In this document: positions 7,198 through 16,731 of the stretch, piece by piece
Numbering within the stretch: the stretch's first letter is position 1
Layout of the letters: every line of letters starts with the position of its first letter
Origin: Halorubrum sp. CBA1125
Lineage (GTDB): Archaea > Halobacteriota > Halobacteria > Halobacteriales > Haloferacaceae
Assembly (NCBI RefSeq): GCF_009742825.1
Contig: NZ_WPCE01000006.1
Location: forward strand, 1-42,958
Direction: 5' to 3'
DNA length: 42,958 nt
Position numbers and translations under genes: made by a program
Notes under the pieces: generated by a model
Seen by the model: the letters and a program-made list of their open reading frames with translations, nothing else
Databases searched by the model: none
What the model was told of the DNA's origin: nothing

Positions 7198-10100
7198 ACC
7201 AAACCCTAGATGAATGGTGCGGCATCTACTGTCAGATGAGGATAAGTTTTATTGAGCCAACGACTTGGAATTGTATCTTGATCGTGATCGGCCCGGATAC
7301 TCCAAACGTACCGGATATCTCCGTTGAAGACCCAGACTGGAAGACATTCGAAGACATTGAATCATATATTTCCCGTGAATCAACTGGGATCCTCCAACGG
7401 TTACTCCCAAGTACTGTCTGGGAATACTTTTTTGCCCCAACCGACGCCGATCCATCGATACTTCGACGAACTCGGGAAACAGTCGTAACGCAACACCAGA
7501 ACGTTCGACATATTTGTGATGCTGCGATAACACGACTTGATATTGATGCTGCGTCCTCTGCTGAAGTCTCTTCAGGCCACCTATACGAATTCTTCCCAGC
7601 AAATACTCCAGAACAATACCCGTTCTCCTCACCCAATTCTATCAATTATGACGATCGAGCAGAGTACCTGTCTGCTGTCCGCTCAGCGATCACTACCGAA
7701 CGTGAACTCGTTACCATAATCAACCACTTATTAAGTCACCCTGCGGCCGCGTTTCTCCAACGCAGTGAAAAACAGGTTCTCGCTACTGCACGCACTGCCT
7801 TCGAACATTCCATTGAACAAAGCCGAGATATCGTTGAGCACACCGAGTGGTTTGACGACCAATTCGAAACGCTACAGGACCAGTGGACGCGCCTCCTTGA
7901 TACTGCTACTCCATTCATCGAATACGAGCAGTACCTTACTGACCCGACGCGGGAGGAACTTACAGACCACATCAACGAACTACGAACCCGGATACGTCAT
8001 ATCGCTGGTGAGATGGACTCCGACCTGCTTCGGGAATCAGATCTAACCCAGTTTGAACACCTCCGCGACCGCCTTGATTCCGTTGAATCTCAATTAGAAG
8101 GATACAACCCTGAGTTCGTCGCCCGGCAGCGAAAAGCCTGCAAACCACTGTTCACTGATATCGGCCCAGAGAAGCTCGATTTAACAGCCGAACAGGAACG
8201 CGCTGTGATCCGCAACGGGATCTACAACCAAGTAATCGCTGCTGCCGGCACCGGGAAAACCCTCACCCTCACGACACGCGTTGCGTATCTAATCAGCGAA
8301 CAAGACGTTGACCCGGATGACATCCTCGTTGTCACCTACACGAACGAGGCAACCGACGAAATGCGAGAACGACTCAGAAACCAGTTCGGAATCACCGACG
8401 TCTCCGTGCAGACCATCCAATCATTCGGGTACGGGTTGATTCAAGAAACACAGGATGAGTTCGTCGAATCTATCGATCCGAACGAACAACGGAATTTTAT
8501 CGATCAGCAGATTCGGGACGCCCGGAACGATGCGTCGTCCGCATTTCTGAATCACTACTACGAATTCCTCGTCCATTTTGATGACGTGTATTATGATGAA
8601 TCCGATTTCGAAACGCGGAAAGCGTACGTTGAGGCACGATTGGAACAAACGTACGTGACGCTGAAAGGTACTGAAGTGAAATCACGAGCGGAGAAGCTAG
8701 TCGCCGACTTCCTGTTCACACACCAAGTCGAATATCAATACGAAGCCCGTGCATCGTGGGCTGAGTCTGCAGCCGACAAAGCCGGGTATACACCCGATTT
8801 CTACCTCCCAAACCACGACCTCTACATTGAGCACTGGGGGATCGACGAGTCAGGCTCGGTTGCACCGTGGTTCTCACAGCGTTCTGGGGAGTACCGTGAA
8901 AAAATTCGCTGGGGACGCGAACAGTTCACCGATACCGACCATACACTCGTCGGAACCTACGAGTTCGAACACGAAGCCAACCGCCTCAAACAAGCGCTTC
9001 GCCATCGACTCACACATCACGGGGTCAAACTTGACCGCTTAGAGTTCGAAGAACTCGTCGATACTGCGTTCGAATACGATCAGCGTGAAGGATGGATCAA
9101 AAGCCGGTTTGTCAATTTCATCGAGAACGCCAAGCGATTCGACGTTAAGCCAGCCGACATCACCGCGCAGCTCTCAGAAGAGAACCCACGCCAGTACCAC
9201 TTCGGGCACTGCGGCGTCCACCTGTTACAACAGTACGTTCTGTACCTCACACGAACGGTCTGATCGATTTTCAGGACATGGTACACGACGCGGTGGACAC
9301 TATCCAACAGCACCCAGAACTGTACAAAGATCGATATGAACACTTACTTGTTGATGAGTTTCAGGATATCGGGAAAGGAAAACTCGAACTCATTCAAGGG
9401 CTCACTGGTAAAAACGCAGCGCAATTATTCGCCGTCGGCGACGACTGGCAAAGTATCTACTCGTTCCAGGGCGCGGTTATCGACTACTTCACCGACTTTC
9501 GCACTTACTTCGGCGATCCAGTCCGAACGGAATTAACTGCGAACTTCCGATCACCACCCACCCCCATCGAAGCAGGGAACGACCTTATCGAGAACAACTC
9601 AAACCAGCTCGACAAGACCGTTCAACCAACGCTTGACCGCGATCACACACCACGCGTTCACGTGTTACGCGGGTACCAATTCTACGATTACGTCCGACGT
9701 GTTCGACGTTACGCTGTGAACCTAGTCAGTGAATACATCGCTTCAGGCGCTGATCCAAGCGACATCATGGTGTTGTGCCGGTACGATGATGCCGTACCGT
9801 ACCTCAGCGAAATCAAAGACGGACTTCAATCACAACACATCCCGTATACCGGGAAATCTGACCAGTACCGAGGTCCTAACGGCTCCAACGACGACGGCGT
9901 CTCCGTGTACTCACTGTACCAAGCCAAAGGCCGTGAAGCAAAACACGTCATCCTTGTTCACGCTGCTGAAGGCCCGTACGGGTTCCCATCTGATCGTCGG
10001 GAGAGGGAGTTACTCGCCCCTGTCAAACCATTAGAGATCGGTGGCCTTGAAGAAGAACGCCGTGCGTTCTACGTCGCCATCACTCGAACCAAACATACAC

Positions 10101-10480
10101 TCGGCTTCCTCACGCGGGCCGAGAAGCAATCCCAATTCCTCGACGAGATCGACGAGTACACCGACACGATCGACGCTGGGCAGGTTGAACCACTCGACGA
10201 TGTCGGTGAACGAATGACTGTTATCGCCGAAGTGGACCAGTTACTGGACCCGTGGACGAAGCAACATCAACGCGGTATCCTCGCCGACCGGTACGGCGGA
10301 TCCGCACGGTTTGTTTCTTGGTCTAACACCGACCCTCCAACACTCGAAGCAGACGAGTGGTACCGACTAACGAACCTCAAGGTCGGTGAGTTCAACGACG
10401 AGAAAGAACTGACTTGGACCGCCGATAGTACAGCACAGCAACTGTCCACCGCCCCGTCAATTACGGAAAATTCGAGGTGA
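7194..10480 (+). pseudogene. UvrD/helicase IV-like superfamily 1 helicase, frameshifted
   Basis: Two consecutive frames, 7194-9263 and 9278-10480, together make one ~1095-residue helicase. The first part holds a ~340-residue helical N-terminal region, motif I AAAGTGKT (~residue 349) and motif Ia VVTYTNEATDEMRERL. It also has an inserted domain YTPDFYLPNHDLYIEHWGID (~531-551) that resembles the PD-(D/E)xK-like insertion of helicase IV. The second part holds Walker B VDEFQD, GDDWQSIYSFQG, TANFRS and EERRAFYVAITRTKHTL (motif VI). The frames join near 9245-9262: reading through the alternative frame gives TNGLIDFQDMVHDA, the expected sequence before Walker B. A single-base loss, or a -1 recoding event, therefore separates the ATP-binding from the ATP-hydrolysing half. 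The start is uncertain: ATG 7194 or ATG 7236. GC is lower than in the denitrification island, suggesting transfer. Confidence 0.85.
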
Positions 10481-10514
10481 AAGCCTCGCACTTCAGCACG
10501 AGGAGGATGTCAAT
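10478..10514 (+). repeat. IS200/IS605 (IS1341-type) right-end-like remnant
   Basis: Directly at the helicase stop lies the hairpin CCTCGCACTTCAGCACGAGG (10484-10503) followed by AGGATGTCAATG. Haloarchaeal IS200/IS605-family elements end with a similar GC hairpin followed by GGAGGATGTCA. No tnpA or tnpB coding sequence is next to it, so this is either a solo end left by excision or deletion, or a chance match. The assignment is from memory of such ends. Confidence 0.45.
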
Positions 10515-10607
10515 GATACGAGTTCGATCCCGACAGAGCCAGTCGTGATCGCAGCGATCGTTATCGATGCGATTCAAGGAAATTGAATCTCCGGCCCAAG
10601 CCTCAGT

Positions 10608-11447
10608 TTACGACACGATCCCTTGGACGTAGATGTGCGCGTAGGCGCTTGCCCACACGATTGAGAGTAGTTCACCGACACTCGCTGAGATCACGCTCAA
10701 AACGGGGTTCAACGAGGCCAAACTCTCCCCCATCTCGGGAAGATATGTTGGCAGATAGAGGCTAAGTGCACTTCCGGTAGCGATCATCCCGATAAGCACA
10801 AACTTTCCCCGGTAGTTTGTCGTAATGTGCCAGCTAACCCGTAGTGATTTGAGCGGGCCGTATTGGCCGATGACGCACGCCTCGGGCGCGAACCAGAACT
10901 TGAACAAGAGGAACAGAAACGGCACGGCAAAGGCGATTCCACCGACCGCCGCAGCGACGGGAAACCCCACCATATTCACGGGATTCCCTGGAATCGCGCC
11001 GGCCAGAACCAGGAGTGGAAGAAACACGAGGAACGGGATCGTCATCAGGGAAAACACGATGAGAAGGATAACGCCGACTAACGATGGTGTCCGAGCGAGG
11101 CTTCGACGGAGTCCCTTACGTATCGTGACAGACTCTCCTGTCAATTCGCTGACGACAATCGTTCCCACGTAGGCGCGAATCGAGATAATAAACACGAACG
11201 CTGTCAGGACTTCGGCTACGCCGATTGCGGGCATCGGAAGCACGGTAATAATGTCTGTTTCGAGAAGCCGGTTGGCCAAGATGATCACACCCGCAAAAGC
11301 CAGGATTGACGGATAGGATCGAAACAGGCGAACTGACCAGACGAGCGCGTCAAGGACGGTACGATTGGTGGTGGTTGTCTCGATGTTGCGGCATTCGAGA
11401 CAGCCACAGCCATCGACATCGTCTCGGGCCTTGATCGTCGGTGCCAC
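10608..11447 (-). CDS. DUF7847-like membrane protein with N-terminal Cys motif
   Basis: A 279-residue protein starting at GTG 11447. The N-terminal ~25 residues contain CGCLEC, a possible metal-binding knuckle, before six to seven TM helices. The pattern (paired helices, 'GPLKSLRVSWHITTNYRGKFVLIGMIATG' between helices 4 and 5) is the same architecture as at 12047-12856 and 1615-2412. It is third in an apparent minus-strand operon: membrane protein 12856-12047, ArsR-type regulator 11954-11502, this gene. Function unknown. Confidence 0.7.
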   Translation of the reverse strand: MAPTIKARDDVDGCGCLECRNIETTTTNRTVLDALVWSVRLFRSYPSILAFAGVIILANRLLETDIITVLPMPAIGVAEVLTAFVFIISIRAYVGTIVVSELTGESVTIRKGLRRSLARTPSLVGVILLIVFSLMTIPFLVFLPLLVLAGAIPGNPVNMVGFPVAAAVGGIAFAVPFLFLLFKFWFAPEACVIGQYGPLKSLRVSWHITTNYRGKFVLIGMIATGSALSLYLPTYLPEMGESLASLNPVLSVISASVGELLSIVWASAYAHIYVQGIVS

Positions 11448-11501
11448 GTCACACGTAGTTGTGTTGTCGCCGGTAGAAGTGCTTCGAATCGGTGTGTTCG
11501 C

Positions 11502-11954
11502 TCATTCGGCAGTAACGAATTGAGAGATGGATTCGCCGGCAGCAAGCAGAATCGATGGCGGGCCGAGCAGCGAGGCGAAGGACTTGAACGCGCGTTTGAG
11601 ACTCGGCCGGTCGTCCTCGGTGCCGAGAAAGAGCAGCGTCGGATCTTCAGAGACGACGTACACGCTCATCTCCCGGCCCTTCTCCGAATAGCAGGTGTCC
11701 GTGACTTCGATCACGCCAGCCGATTCGAGATTCTCCAAGTGGTAATGGACGTTCTGCACGCTCTGGTCGAGCTGATCAGCGATCCGCGACGGGGTCGCCG
11801 GCGTCTCGTTGAGCAGCTGGAAGATCTCGTAGGCGGTCTCGGAAGACAATGCCTCGATCACGTCTCGCGTCGTGTCGTCGTCGAGACTCAGGACGGCTGG
11901 GGTATCGCTTCGTTCGACGGTTGCGTCAGTTTGTGTCGGGAGGATCCGTGACAT
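11502..11954 (-). CDS. ArsR-type winged-helix transcriptional regulator
   Basis: A 150-residue DNA-binding protein. The N-terminal arm is followed by TRDVIEALSSETAYEIFQLLNETPATPSRIADQL, then DQSVQNVHYHLENLESAGVIEV, a winged helix with recognition helix QNVHYHLENL, and a wing TDTCYSEKGREMSVYVVS. The C-terminal ~50 residues are moderately hydrophobic (FASLLGPPSILLAAGESISQFV) and may contact a membrane partner. It sits between two DUF7847-like membrane protein genes on the same strand (gaps 92 and 54 bases), so it probably regulates them (inference). Confidence 0.88.
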   Translation of the reverse strand: MSRILPTQTDATVERSDTPAVLSLDDDTTRDVIEALSSETAYEIFQLLNETPATPSRIADQLDQSVQNVHYHLENLESAGVIEVTDTCYSEKGREMSVYVVSEDPTLLFLGTEDDRPSLKRAFKSFASLLGPPSILLAAGESISQFVTAE

Positions 11955-12046
11955 AGGGTTTGGCTAGTTTCTGTGGGTGGCGATCGCAGGGATCTGATCT
12001 GGTCGGTGGCTGTTCGAAGCTAGCGTACGTAATTGTTGGTGGATGG

Positions 12047-12856
12047 TCATACTGAGTCCAGAGTATCAGTTGAGGCAGCGATTAATCGCATATAGTAGGC
12101 CGTGTACACCGTGTAGAAGTACGCGAAGCCGACCGCGGAAAGAGCGATCCCGATCGGGAGCAGGACAGCGATCGGAATCCCGAGCTCGATCGGTAATACG
12201 TCAGCTGGGCCAGCGTCTGTCATCGTCAACTGGAGCAGGTATTCCGGAATGAAGAAGACGTTTAGTAGGACGAGCCACGCCACGGAGAATCCAGCGACGC
12301 TTTTCAGGTTCGAGCGAACGAGTCCAACGCTTCTCCGGAACGCATCAGTAACACTCGCGTTTTCGATGACGATCGCCGTGTCGTAAAACTGCACGAACAT
12401 AATGACAACGAGGATCGACACGAGCCAAATAAGCAGAGAGATGACGCCTGCTGCGAACGCAGCCATCTCGTGAATCGCGGTGAGCGCTATCGATCCGATA
12501 CCGAGGATGAACCCGATGAGCCCAAATCCGATCGCGGTTCCAAACACGAGTAGCACGAACACCACAGTTGCAAGGAGAAGCCGAAGGTAATGAGTCCGGG
12601 CTACAGTGAAAAAGTGAGCCAGCGACGCGTCTGTGCCGTCGATCGCAGCTCGGGCAGTGCCGATGAACCCGCCGAGAACGAACGGGAAGACGATCAGCCA
12701 GGCGAGCGACACGCCAGCCGAGAGGAGTGGTGATTCAATCAGGTGATCGACGTATTGCAGCTGGCCGCCGGCCCCGACGAGCAGGCCGGCGGCGAACAGG
12801 ATCGGATTCGCGCGGAGGGCGGTGAATCCATCTTTGAATGCGGAGACGGTGACCAT
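12047..12856 (-). CDS. DUF7847-like membrane protein
   Basis: A 269-residue protein with six TM segments beginning MVTVSAFKDGFTALRANPIL. Between helices 4 and 5 it has the family's amphipathic stretch FYDTAIVIENASVTDAFRRSVGLVRSNLKSVAG. It opens the minus-strand operon that continues with the ArsR-type regulator and a second DUF7847-like protein. No enzymatic motif is seen. Upstream, 12857-13113 (257 bases) is AT-rich and holds the divergent promoters of this operon and of the Tat lipoprotein gene. Confidence 0.75.
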   Translation of the reverse strand: MVTVSAFKDGFTALRANPILFAAGLLVGAGGQLQYVDHLIESPLLSAGVSLAWLIVFPFVLGGFIGTARAAIDGTDASLAHFFTVARTHYLRLLLATVVFVLLVFGTAIGFGLIGFILGIGSIALTAIHEMAAFAAGVISLLIWLVSILVVIMFVQFYDTAIVIENASVTDAFRRSVGLVRSNLKSVAGFSVAWLVLLNVFFIPEYLLQLTMTDAGPADVLPIELGIPIAVLLPIGIALSAVGFAYFYTVYTAYYMRLIAASTDTLDSV

Positions 12857-13113
12857 CGTGTCTACGGGTTACCGCTGTCATATATTAGGTCGAACGTAGT
12901 ATCAAAACCATATTTAACCATTTGAGGCCTTCTATCGCCTGTTTCGCGGACACGACGCAAAGCACAGTTTCGATTTGAGCTATCGGGGTCTTGAAGCATC
13001 CCGCCCAGCGATAACTGGCTACTCGTGATACTACGTCAGTATCGTCTATTGTTCGACCAGTTCTGTGGGGCAGAACCGTTTCGAACCTTCTCGGTGATCG
13101 GTGGACGGGGCAA

Positions 13114-14130
13114 ATGAGTGCTCAATATACTCGACGGACATTGTTGACGACACTCGGGGCAGCGGGCGTCACGAGTGTCGCTGGCTGTCTCTCGTCAGGT
13201 GATAGTCGCTTTCGATTGAGTGCGTATCCGACAGAGGATCCGTACGAGTCGTTCCTACTGACAGATCCAGCGGGACACCGGGCCCAGTTCGCTATCGATT
13301 ACCCTGACGAGTACAAGTGTGCCGTCTACGACGAACTGCTTGCGAGCGGCTCGGTTACCGTGCTGAACTACCAGTTGGCCTACGAGTACGAGTTCGGCTC
13401 CGAGCAACGGGAACGCCCCCAGTTCGCTACGGACGGCGATAGTTACTACCGGACCCACGTCGAGACGGTTCGCACTGTCGAACGAGACTGGTGGGAATTC
13501 TATCTCGACTTGCAGGGTTCGGAACTGCCTGACGGTGCTGATCCGGCGACAGTACCGATCACGTCACTGTCGGATCGTGACCAGCAGATACTCCAGCAGG
13601 CGATGGAAGCCGCCGCCGCGGATCGAGATCCGGCGATCGATGTCGGTGATCAGGAGCCCGGTTCACGCGGCGTCACGTATCACCACTACCTCGATACCGA
13701 AGCAAGCGATCTCGTCCCGTCGCCGCCGTTCGAGTATCTGCAACACAACGACTATCTGTTTCAGGCACGAGCCGAGCAGAATGCCATCCCCGTGACCGAA
13801 CGGACGTTCACGGCCGAGCAGATCGGGAGATCACAATCTGAATACGAGCGACACGTACGCGATACCGTTCTCGAAGTCGACTTTTCCACGGTCTCGCTCC
13901 CAAGCGAGGCGACGGACGTACTCGACACGGCAACGGACGGACGCCCAGTCTCGGGATTTTATGAAGAGTCGCCACCAATGTCGGACGGACTCGACACAGT
14001 CCTCACGCAGCTCAACGCCGCCGACCACGTCCAGGAACACAGCGAGTATACAGAATATACGACGTTTCCGAATATGTACGCGGTCTACGACGGGAGTTGG
14101 TACGAATTCGAGTTAGCTGTCTATCCCTGA
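13114..14130 (+). CDS. Tat-exported lipoprotein, unknown
   Basis: A 338-residue protein with a clear haloarchaeal Tat lipoprotein signal: TRRTLLTTLGAAGVTSVAGC, with the twin arginine at residues 7-8 and the lipobox Cys at ~25. The mature part is acidic and aromatic-rich, with several tyrosine clusters (YEYEFGSE, DSYYRTHVETV, VTYHHYLDTEA) and no recognisable catalytic motif. It is expected to be anchored on the outer face of the membrane. Function unknown. Confidence 0.8.
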   Translation: MSAQYTRRTLLTTLGAAGVTSVAGCLSSGDSRFRLSAYPTEDPYESFLLTDPAGHRAQFAIDYPDEYKCAVYDELLASGSVTVLNYQLAYEYEFGSEQRERPQFATDGDSYYRTHVETVRTVERDWWEFYLDLQGSELPDGADPATVPITSLSDRDQQILQQAMEAAAADRDPAIDVGDQEPGSRGVTYHHYLDTEASDLVPSPPFEYLQHNDYLFQARAEQNAIPVTERTFTAEQIGRSQSEYERHVRDTVLEVDFSTVSLPSEATDVLDTATDGRPVSGFYEESPPMSDGLDTVLTQLNAADHVQEHSEYTEYTTFPNMYAVYDGSWYEFELAVYP

Positions 14131-14217
14131 GCGAAATCACCAGCTGATAGCTTTTGATCTGGTTGCGGTCTGTATAACTAGGTGATTGATTAAGTGCCTC
14201 GATCAAAATTGTGAATT

Positions 14218-14622
14218 ATGCCAAACACAAGCCCTTCTATACTTTTTGAAAAGAAAGGTGAGGGACGCCCACCAGTAGATGTCCTCGGTCTTGTAGCCGG
14301 ATTAGCGGTGTTCTCAGCCCTTTCGTTCCTGTTTGCGGCACTATCTCAGCTATCGGGGCCAGTTGTTGAAACGGGGGTCAGTCCCCAAACTGTCGCTGCT
14401 TTCCAATGGAGTGTGGTAGGCATTGTACTTGGTATACTGACGGGTTTTGTCTATCAACAAAGGCCTATTGGCTGGTACGGAACACTCGTAGCGGCGATAG
14501 CTAGTGCGATTCAGGCTGTGAGAATAGATATTCCATTTGGGGTATTGATCATCTACCTATCAGTCCCAACGGTCGTGATCACTCTCCTGTTGGTACGCCG
14601 AGACACATTCTTTGGTCGGTAG
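14218..14622 (+). CDS. Four-TM membrane protein, unknown
   Basis: A 134-residue protein with a polar N-terminus (to residue ~20) and four hydrophobic segments. A short positively charged tail (LLVRRDTFFGR) closes it, so both ends are likely cytosolic. No family is recognised. It lies 87 bases downstream of the Tat lipoprotein on the same strand. The gap contains a short TATA-like AT-rich stretch, so it may have its own promoter. Confidence 0.6.
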   Translation: MPNTSPSILFEKKGEGRPPVDVLGLVAGLAVFSALSFLFAALSQLSGPVVETGVSPQTVAAFQWSVVGIVLGILTGFVYQQRPIGWYGTLVAAIASAIQAVRIDIPFGVLIIYLSVPTVVITLLLVRRDTFFGR

Positions 14623-14695
14623 GTTCGCACTCTTCAGCGACCAGCTGTTTCGGATGAAATATACCTGATGGATAAGATTTCAACAGCAATCGGAT

Positions 14696-15409
14696 TTAGC
14701 TTCGATCGCCAAGTGCCGCTGTCAGCGCCCGGATTTGCCCCCATCCGTTGGATCGAAGCGCTGCAGGCAAGCGGTGACGCGCTCCATCAAGGGCCGTCCT
14801 CAAAGCCGGCGAGGCGTTCTCAAAGATTCCCTGGCCGTGTCCGACGAGGATTCGTTGTGGAGACAGCTCCTCGAACACGGCTCGGGGTGGTGTAAACCGG
14901 CATAGAAGGTACATTCCGAGCCGCTCCTCACCCACGGTGAACAGCGGCGCAGTCCCGAGTACGTCGGGGACGTAGAGCGTTTCATCGGATCCACGATACG
15001 CAACTGCTTCGGACCAACCCGGAAATGGGTGGCAACGACGGAGTTCGAATCCGGACGTACCGACGGTACTCGTTTCCAGTTCGATCACAGTATCGAGTTG
15101 AGATGTCGCCCGAGAGAGCCACGGGGGACAGTACACTGGTACGTCGTGACGCGCCGCGAACACGTCCGCGTCACGGACGTGGTAGTTCGAACAGACGATC
15201 ACACCGTGTACGTCGCCAAGCGTCGAAAGCTCTTCATCAATTCGTGGCGCGTCGATCGGATCGATGAGCCACACGCCACCGTTCTCTCCAACAACGGCGT
15301 GACTCGTCCGGCGACCGGTTTCGTTCGGATGTGCGAGCCACCCGATCCCGCCGTCCCATCGATCGACTACCTCGTACTCCGAAGGGGGACGCCGGTCGTA
15401 GATCGGCAT
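14696..15409 (-). CDS. Metallo-beta-lactamase-fold-like protein lacking the zinc motif
   Basis: A 237-residue protein with MBL-fold landmarks: SHAVVGENGGVWLIDPIDAPRIDEEL, then VHGVIVCSNYHVRDADVFAARHDVPVYCP, GFELRRCHPFPGWSEAVAYRG, 'ETLYVPDVLGTAP' and RILVGHGQGIFENA. In active MBLs the second segment is 'viLTHxHxDH...'; here it reads CSNYHVRDADVF, with the first His and the DH pair changed, while an Asp and a late His (VGHG) remain. It may bind a single metal or be non-catalytic. It starts two bases after the DUF6159-like gene's stop, so the two are co-transcribed. Confidence 0.7.
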   Translation of the reverse strand: MPIYDRRPPSEYEVVDRWDGGIGWLAHPNETGRRTSHAVVGENGGVWLIDPIDAPRIDEELSTLGDVHGVIVCSNYHVRDADVFAARHDVPVYCPPWLSRATSQLDTVIELETSTVGTSGFELRRCHPFPGWSEAVAYRGSDETLYVPDVLGTAPLFTVGEERLGMYLLCRFTPPRAVFEELSPQRILVGHGQGIFENASPALRTALDGARHRLPAALRSNGWGQIRALTAALGDRS

Positions 15410-15411
15410 CG

Positions 15412-16239
15412 TCAGCTCTCGGGGAAGACCGTGTCCGGATCCCGATCCTCGAACGGGCCGACCCCTTCACCCGTCGTCGCGTATCGATACAGCGCGGTCC
15501 GGACGATTGCAGATGCCGTCTGCGAGCCGACGATGGCAGTGACGATGATCACGCCACCACCGACGAGCGCCCCCGTAGCGACTATGCCATCAAGCACGAA
15601 GTATCCAACTGCACCCAGTGCGACACCGGGCAGCGCAACGAGTAGGAAGACGAAACTCACGCCGAGCGTAGCGGAGACGCTTTCACCCCACGTGTCTCGA
15701 AAGAGCGACCCACTTCGCCGTAGCTGGCGGCGCAGACTCCGTCGCTGATCGAGGACGATGACCGGCACGATGAAGAATGTCAGGAGCGCCCACGCGAGAT
15801 TGAAGACAGCTCGTGTCAGGCTTCCGACGACGCCGAACTTCTCATCGAGGATGTACAAGACCGTCCCGAGCGTCGCGGCGACGACGGCCCACACAGCGAT
15901 CTGACGGCGGGCACGCCACGCTGCGGCGAGTCCATCTCGAACGGATGTCGAGTTACCATCGAACAGCTGGGCCGCACAGTGCACCACGGCGGCGTTGAAA
16001 AACGTCGCTACGCTCGACGAGATCGCAATCGCACAGAACAACGCCCCGTACTGGTAGAGATCGTTGGTGACAAGCGACTCGACGAGTCCCTGCTGGAAGG
16101 CGATCGCTGCGAGCACAGCGAAGGCGCTCCCGACGGCGAGAAGGCTCAACACCGGCAGGAGTATCAGACTCGGTTCTCTGGTGAACACGCGCAGGCTGTC
16201 ACGGGTAATGTCGAAGCCGCGTCGGTATTTAGAGGCCAT
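15412..16239 (-). CDS. DUF6159-family membrane protein
   Basis: A 275-residue protein with six TM segments. The start MASKYRRGFDITRDSLRVFTREPSLILLPV and the middle AAWRARRQIAVWAVVAATLGTVLYIL are typical of DUF6159-type haloarchaeal membrane proteins, which have a basic N-terminus, helices in pairs and an amphipathic linker. The C-terminal tail (GVGPFEDRDPDTVFPES) is acidic and cytosolic. Function unknown. It is followed with a two-base gap by the MBL-like gene. Confidence 0.75.
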   Translation of the reverse strand: MASKYRRGFDITRDSLRVFTREPSLILLPVLSLLAVGSAFAVLAAIAFQQGLVESLVTNDLYQYGALFCAIAISSSVATFFNAAVVHCAAQLFDGNSTSVRDGLAAAWRARRQIAVWAVVAATLGTVLYILDEKFGVVGSLTRAVFNLAWALLTFFIVPVIVLDQRRSLRRQLRRSGSLFRDTWGESVSATLGVSFVFLLVALPGVALGAVGYFVLDGIVATGALVGGGVIIVTAIVGSQTASAIVRTALYRYATTGEGVGPFEDRDPDTVFPES

Positions 16240-16253
16240 ACTGAATCACCAAT

Positions 16254-16640
16254 TTAGGGCGGCGTTGCAACGACGAAGCCGATTTCGTCCGTGGAGACAC
16301 CGACCGATAATGCGTTCTCTGGATCGGTTTCTTCCCATCGATACGTGTTCTCCAATCCGGTTTCCGTGCGAATCGTCACGTCAAGTGGTTCATTAGACAC
16401 GAGACCAGTGTATCCGTGATCGCCGTTTGCCGAAATGGCTGCTGTGTCGTCGACGAGAACCTTGCTATCTTCTACAGTGCGGATGACCGTCGTGATGTCC
16501 AGTTCGCGCTTCGTTTGATTGTTCACGATCAGATGCGGCGCGTTCTTCTGTGTCGTATGTGCCACGGCACCGCCGATTGCGCTGAGAGCAACACACCCTG
16601 TGAGCAGGCCAATCGTCTTTCGTCGCGTGATGGAGGGCAT
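16254..16640 (-). CDS. Tat-exported small protein, unknown
   Basis: A 128-residue protein with an N-terminal signal TRRKTIGLLTGCVALSAIGGAVA, twin arginine at residues 6-7. The mature ~100 residues are predicted to be a small beta-sandwich: LIVNNQTKRELDITTVIR, 'NGDHGYTGLVSNEPLDVTIR', TYRWEETD. The strand pattern resembles extracellular Ig-like or halocyanin-sized domains, but no Cu ligands (Cys/His/Met set) are visible. It lies 14 bases upstream of the DUF6159-like gene and is probably in the same operon. Confidence 0.7.
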   Translation of the reverse strand: MPSITRRKTIGLLTGCVALSAIGGAVAHTTQKNAPHLIVNNQTKRELDITTVIRTVEDSKVLVDDTAAISANGDHGYTGLVSNEPLDVTIRTETGLENTYRWEETDPENALSVGVSTDEIGFVVATPP

Positions 16641-16731
16641 CTGTAGCAGGATTCAACAATAGAATATATAAAAACTTGGAAGAGTCAAAACGGGCTTGAA
16701 CGAGAACGAGAAGCGAAATAGATAGTGCCAG

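Noticed and set aside
13114-14130. Halocyanin or other electron donor for the CuA site
   Set aside because: The Tat lipoprotein lacks the Cys/His/Met copper set of halocyanins.
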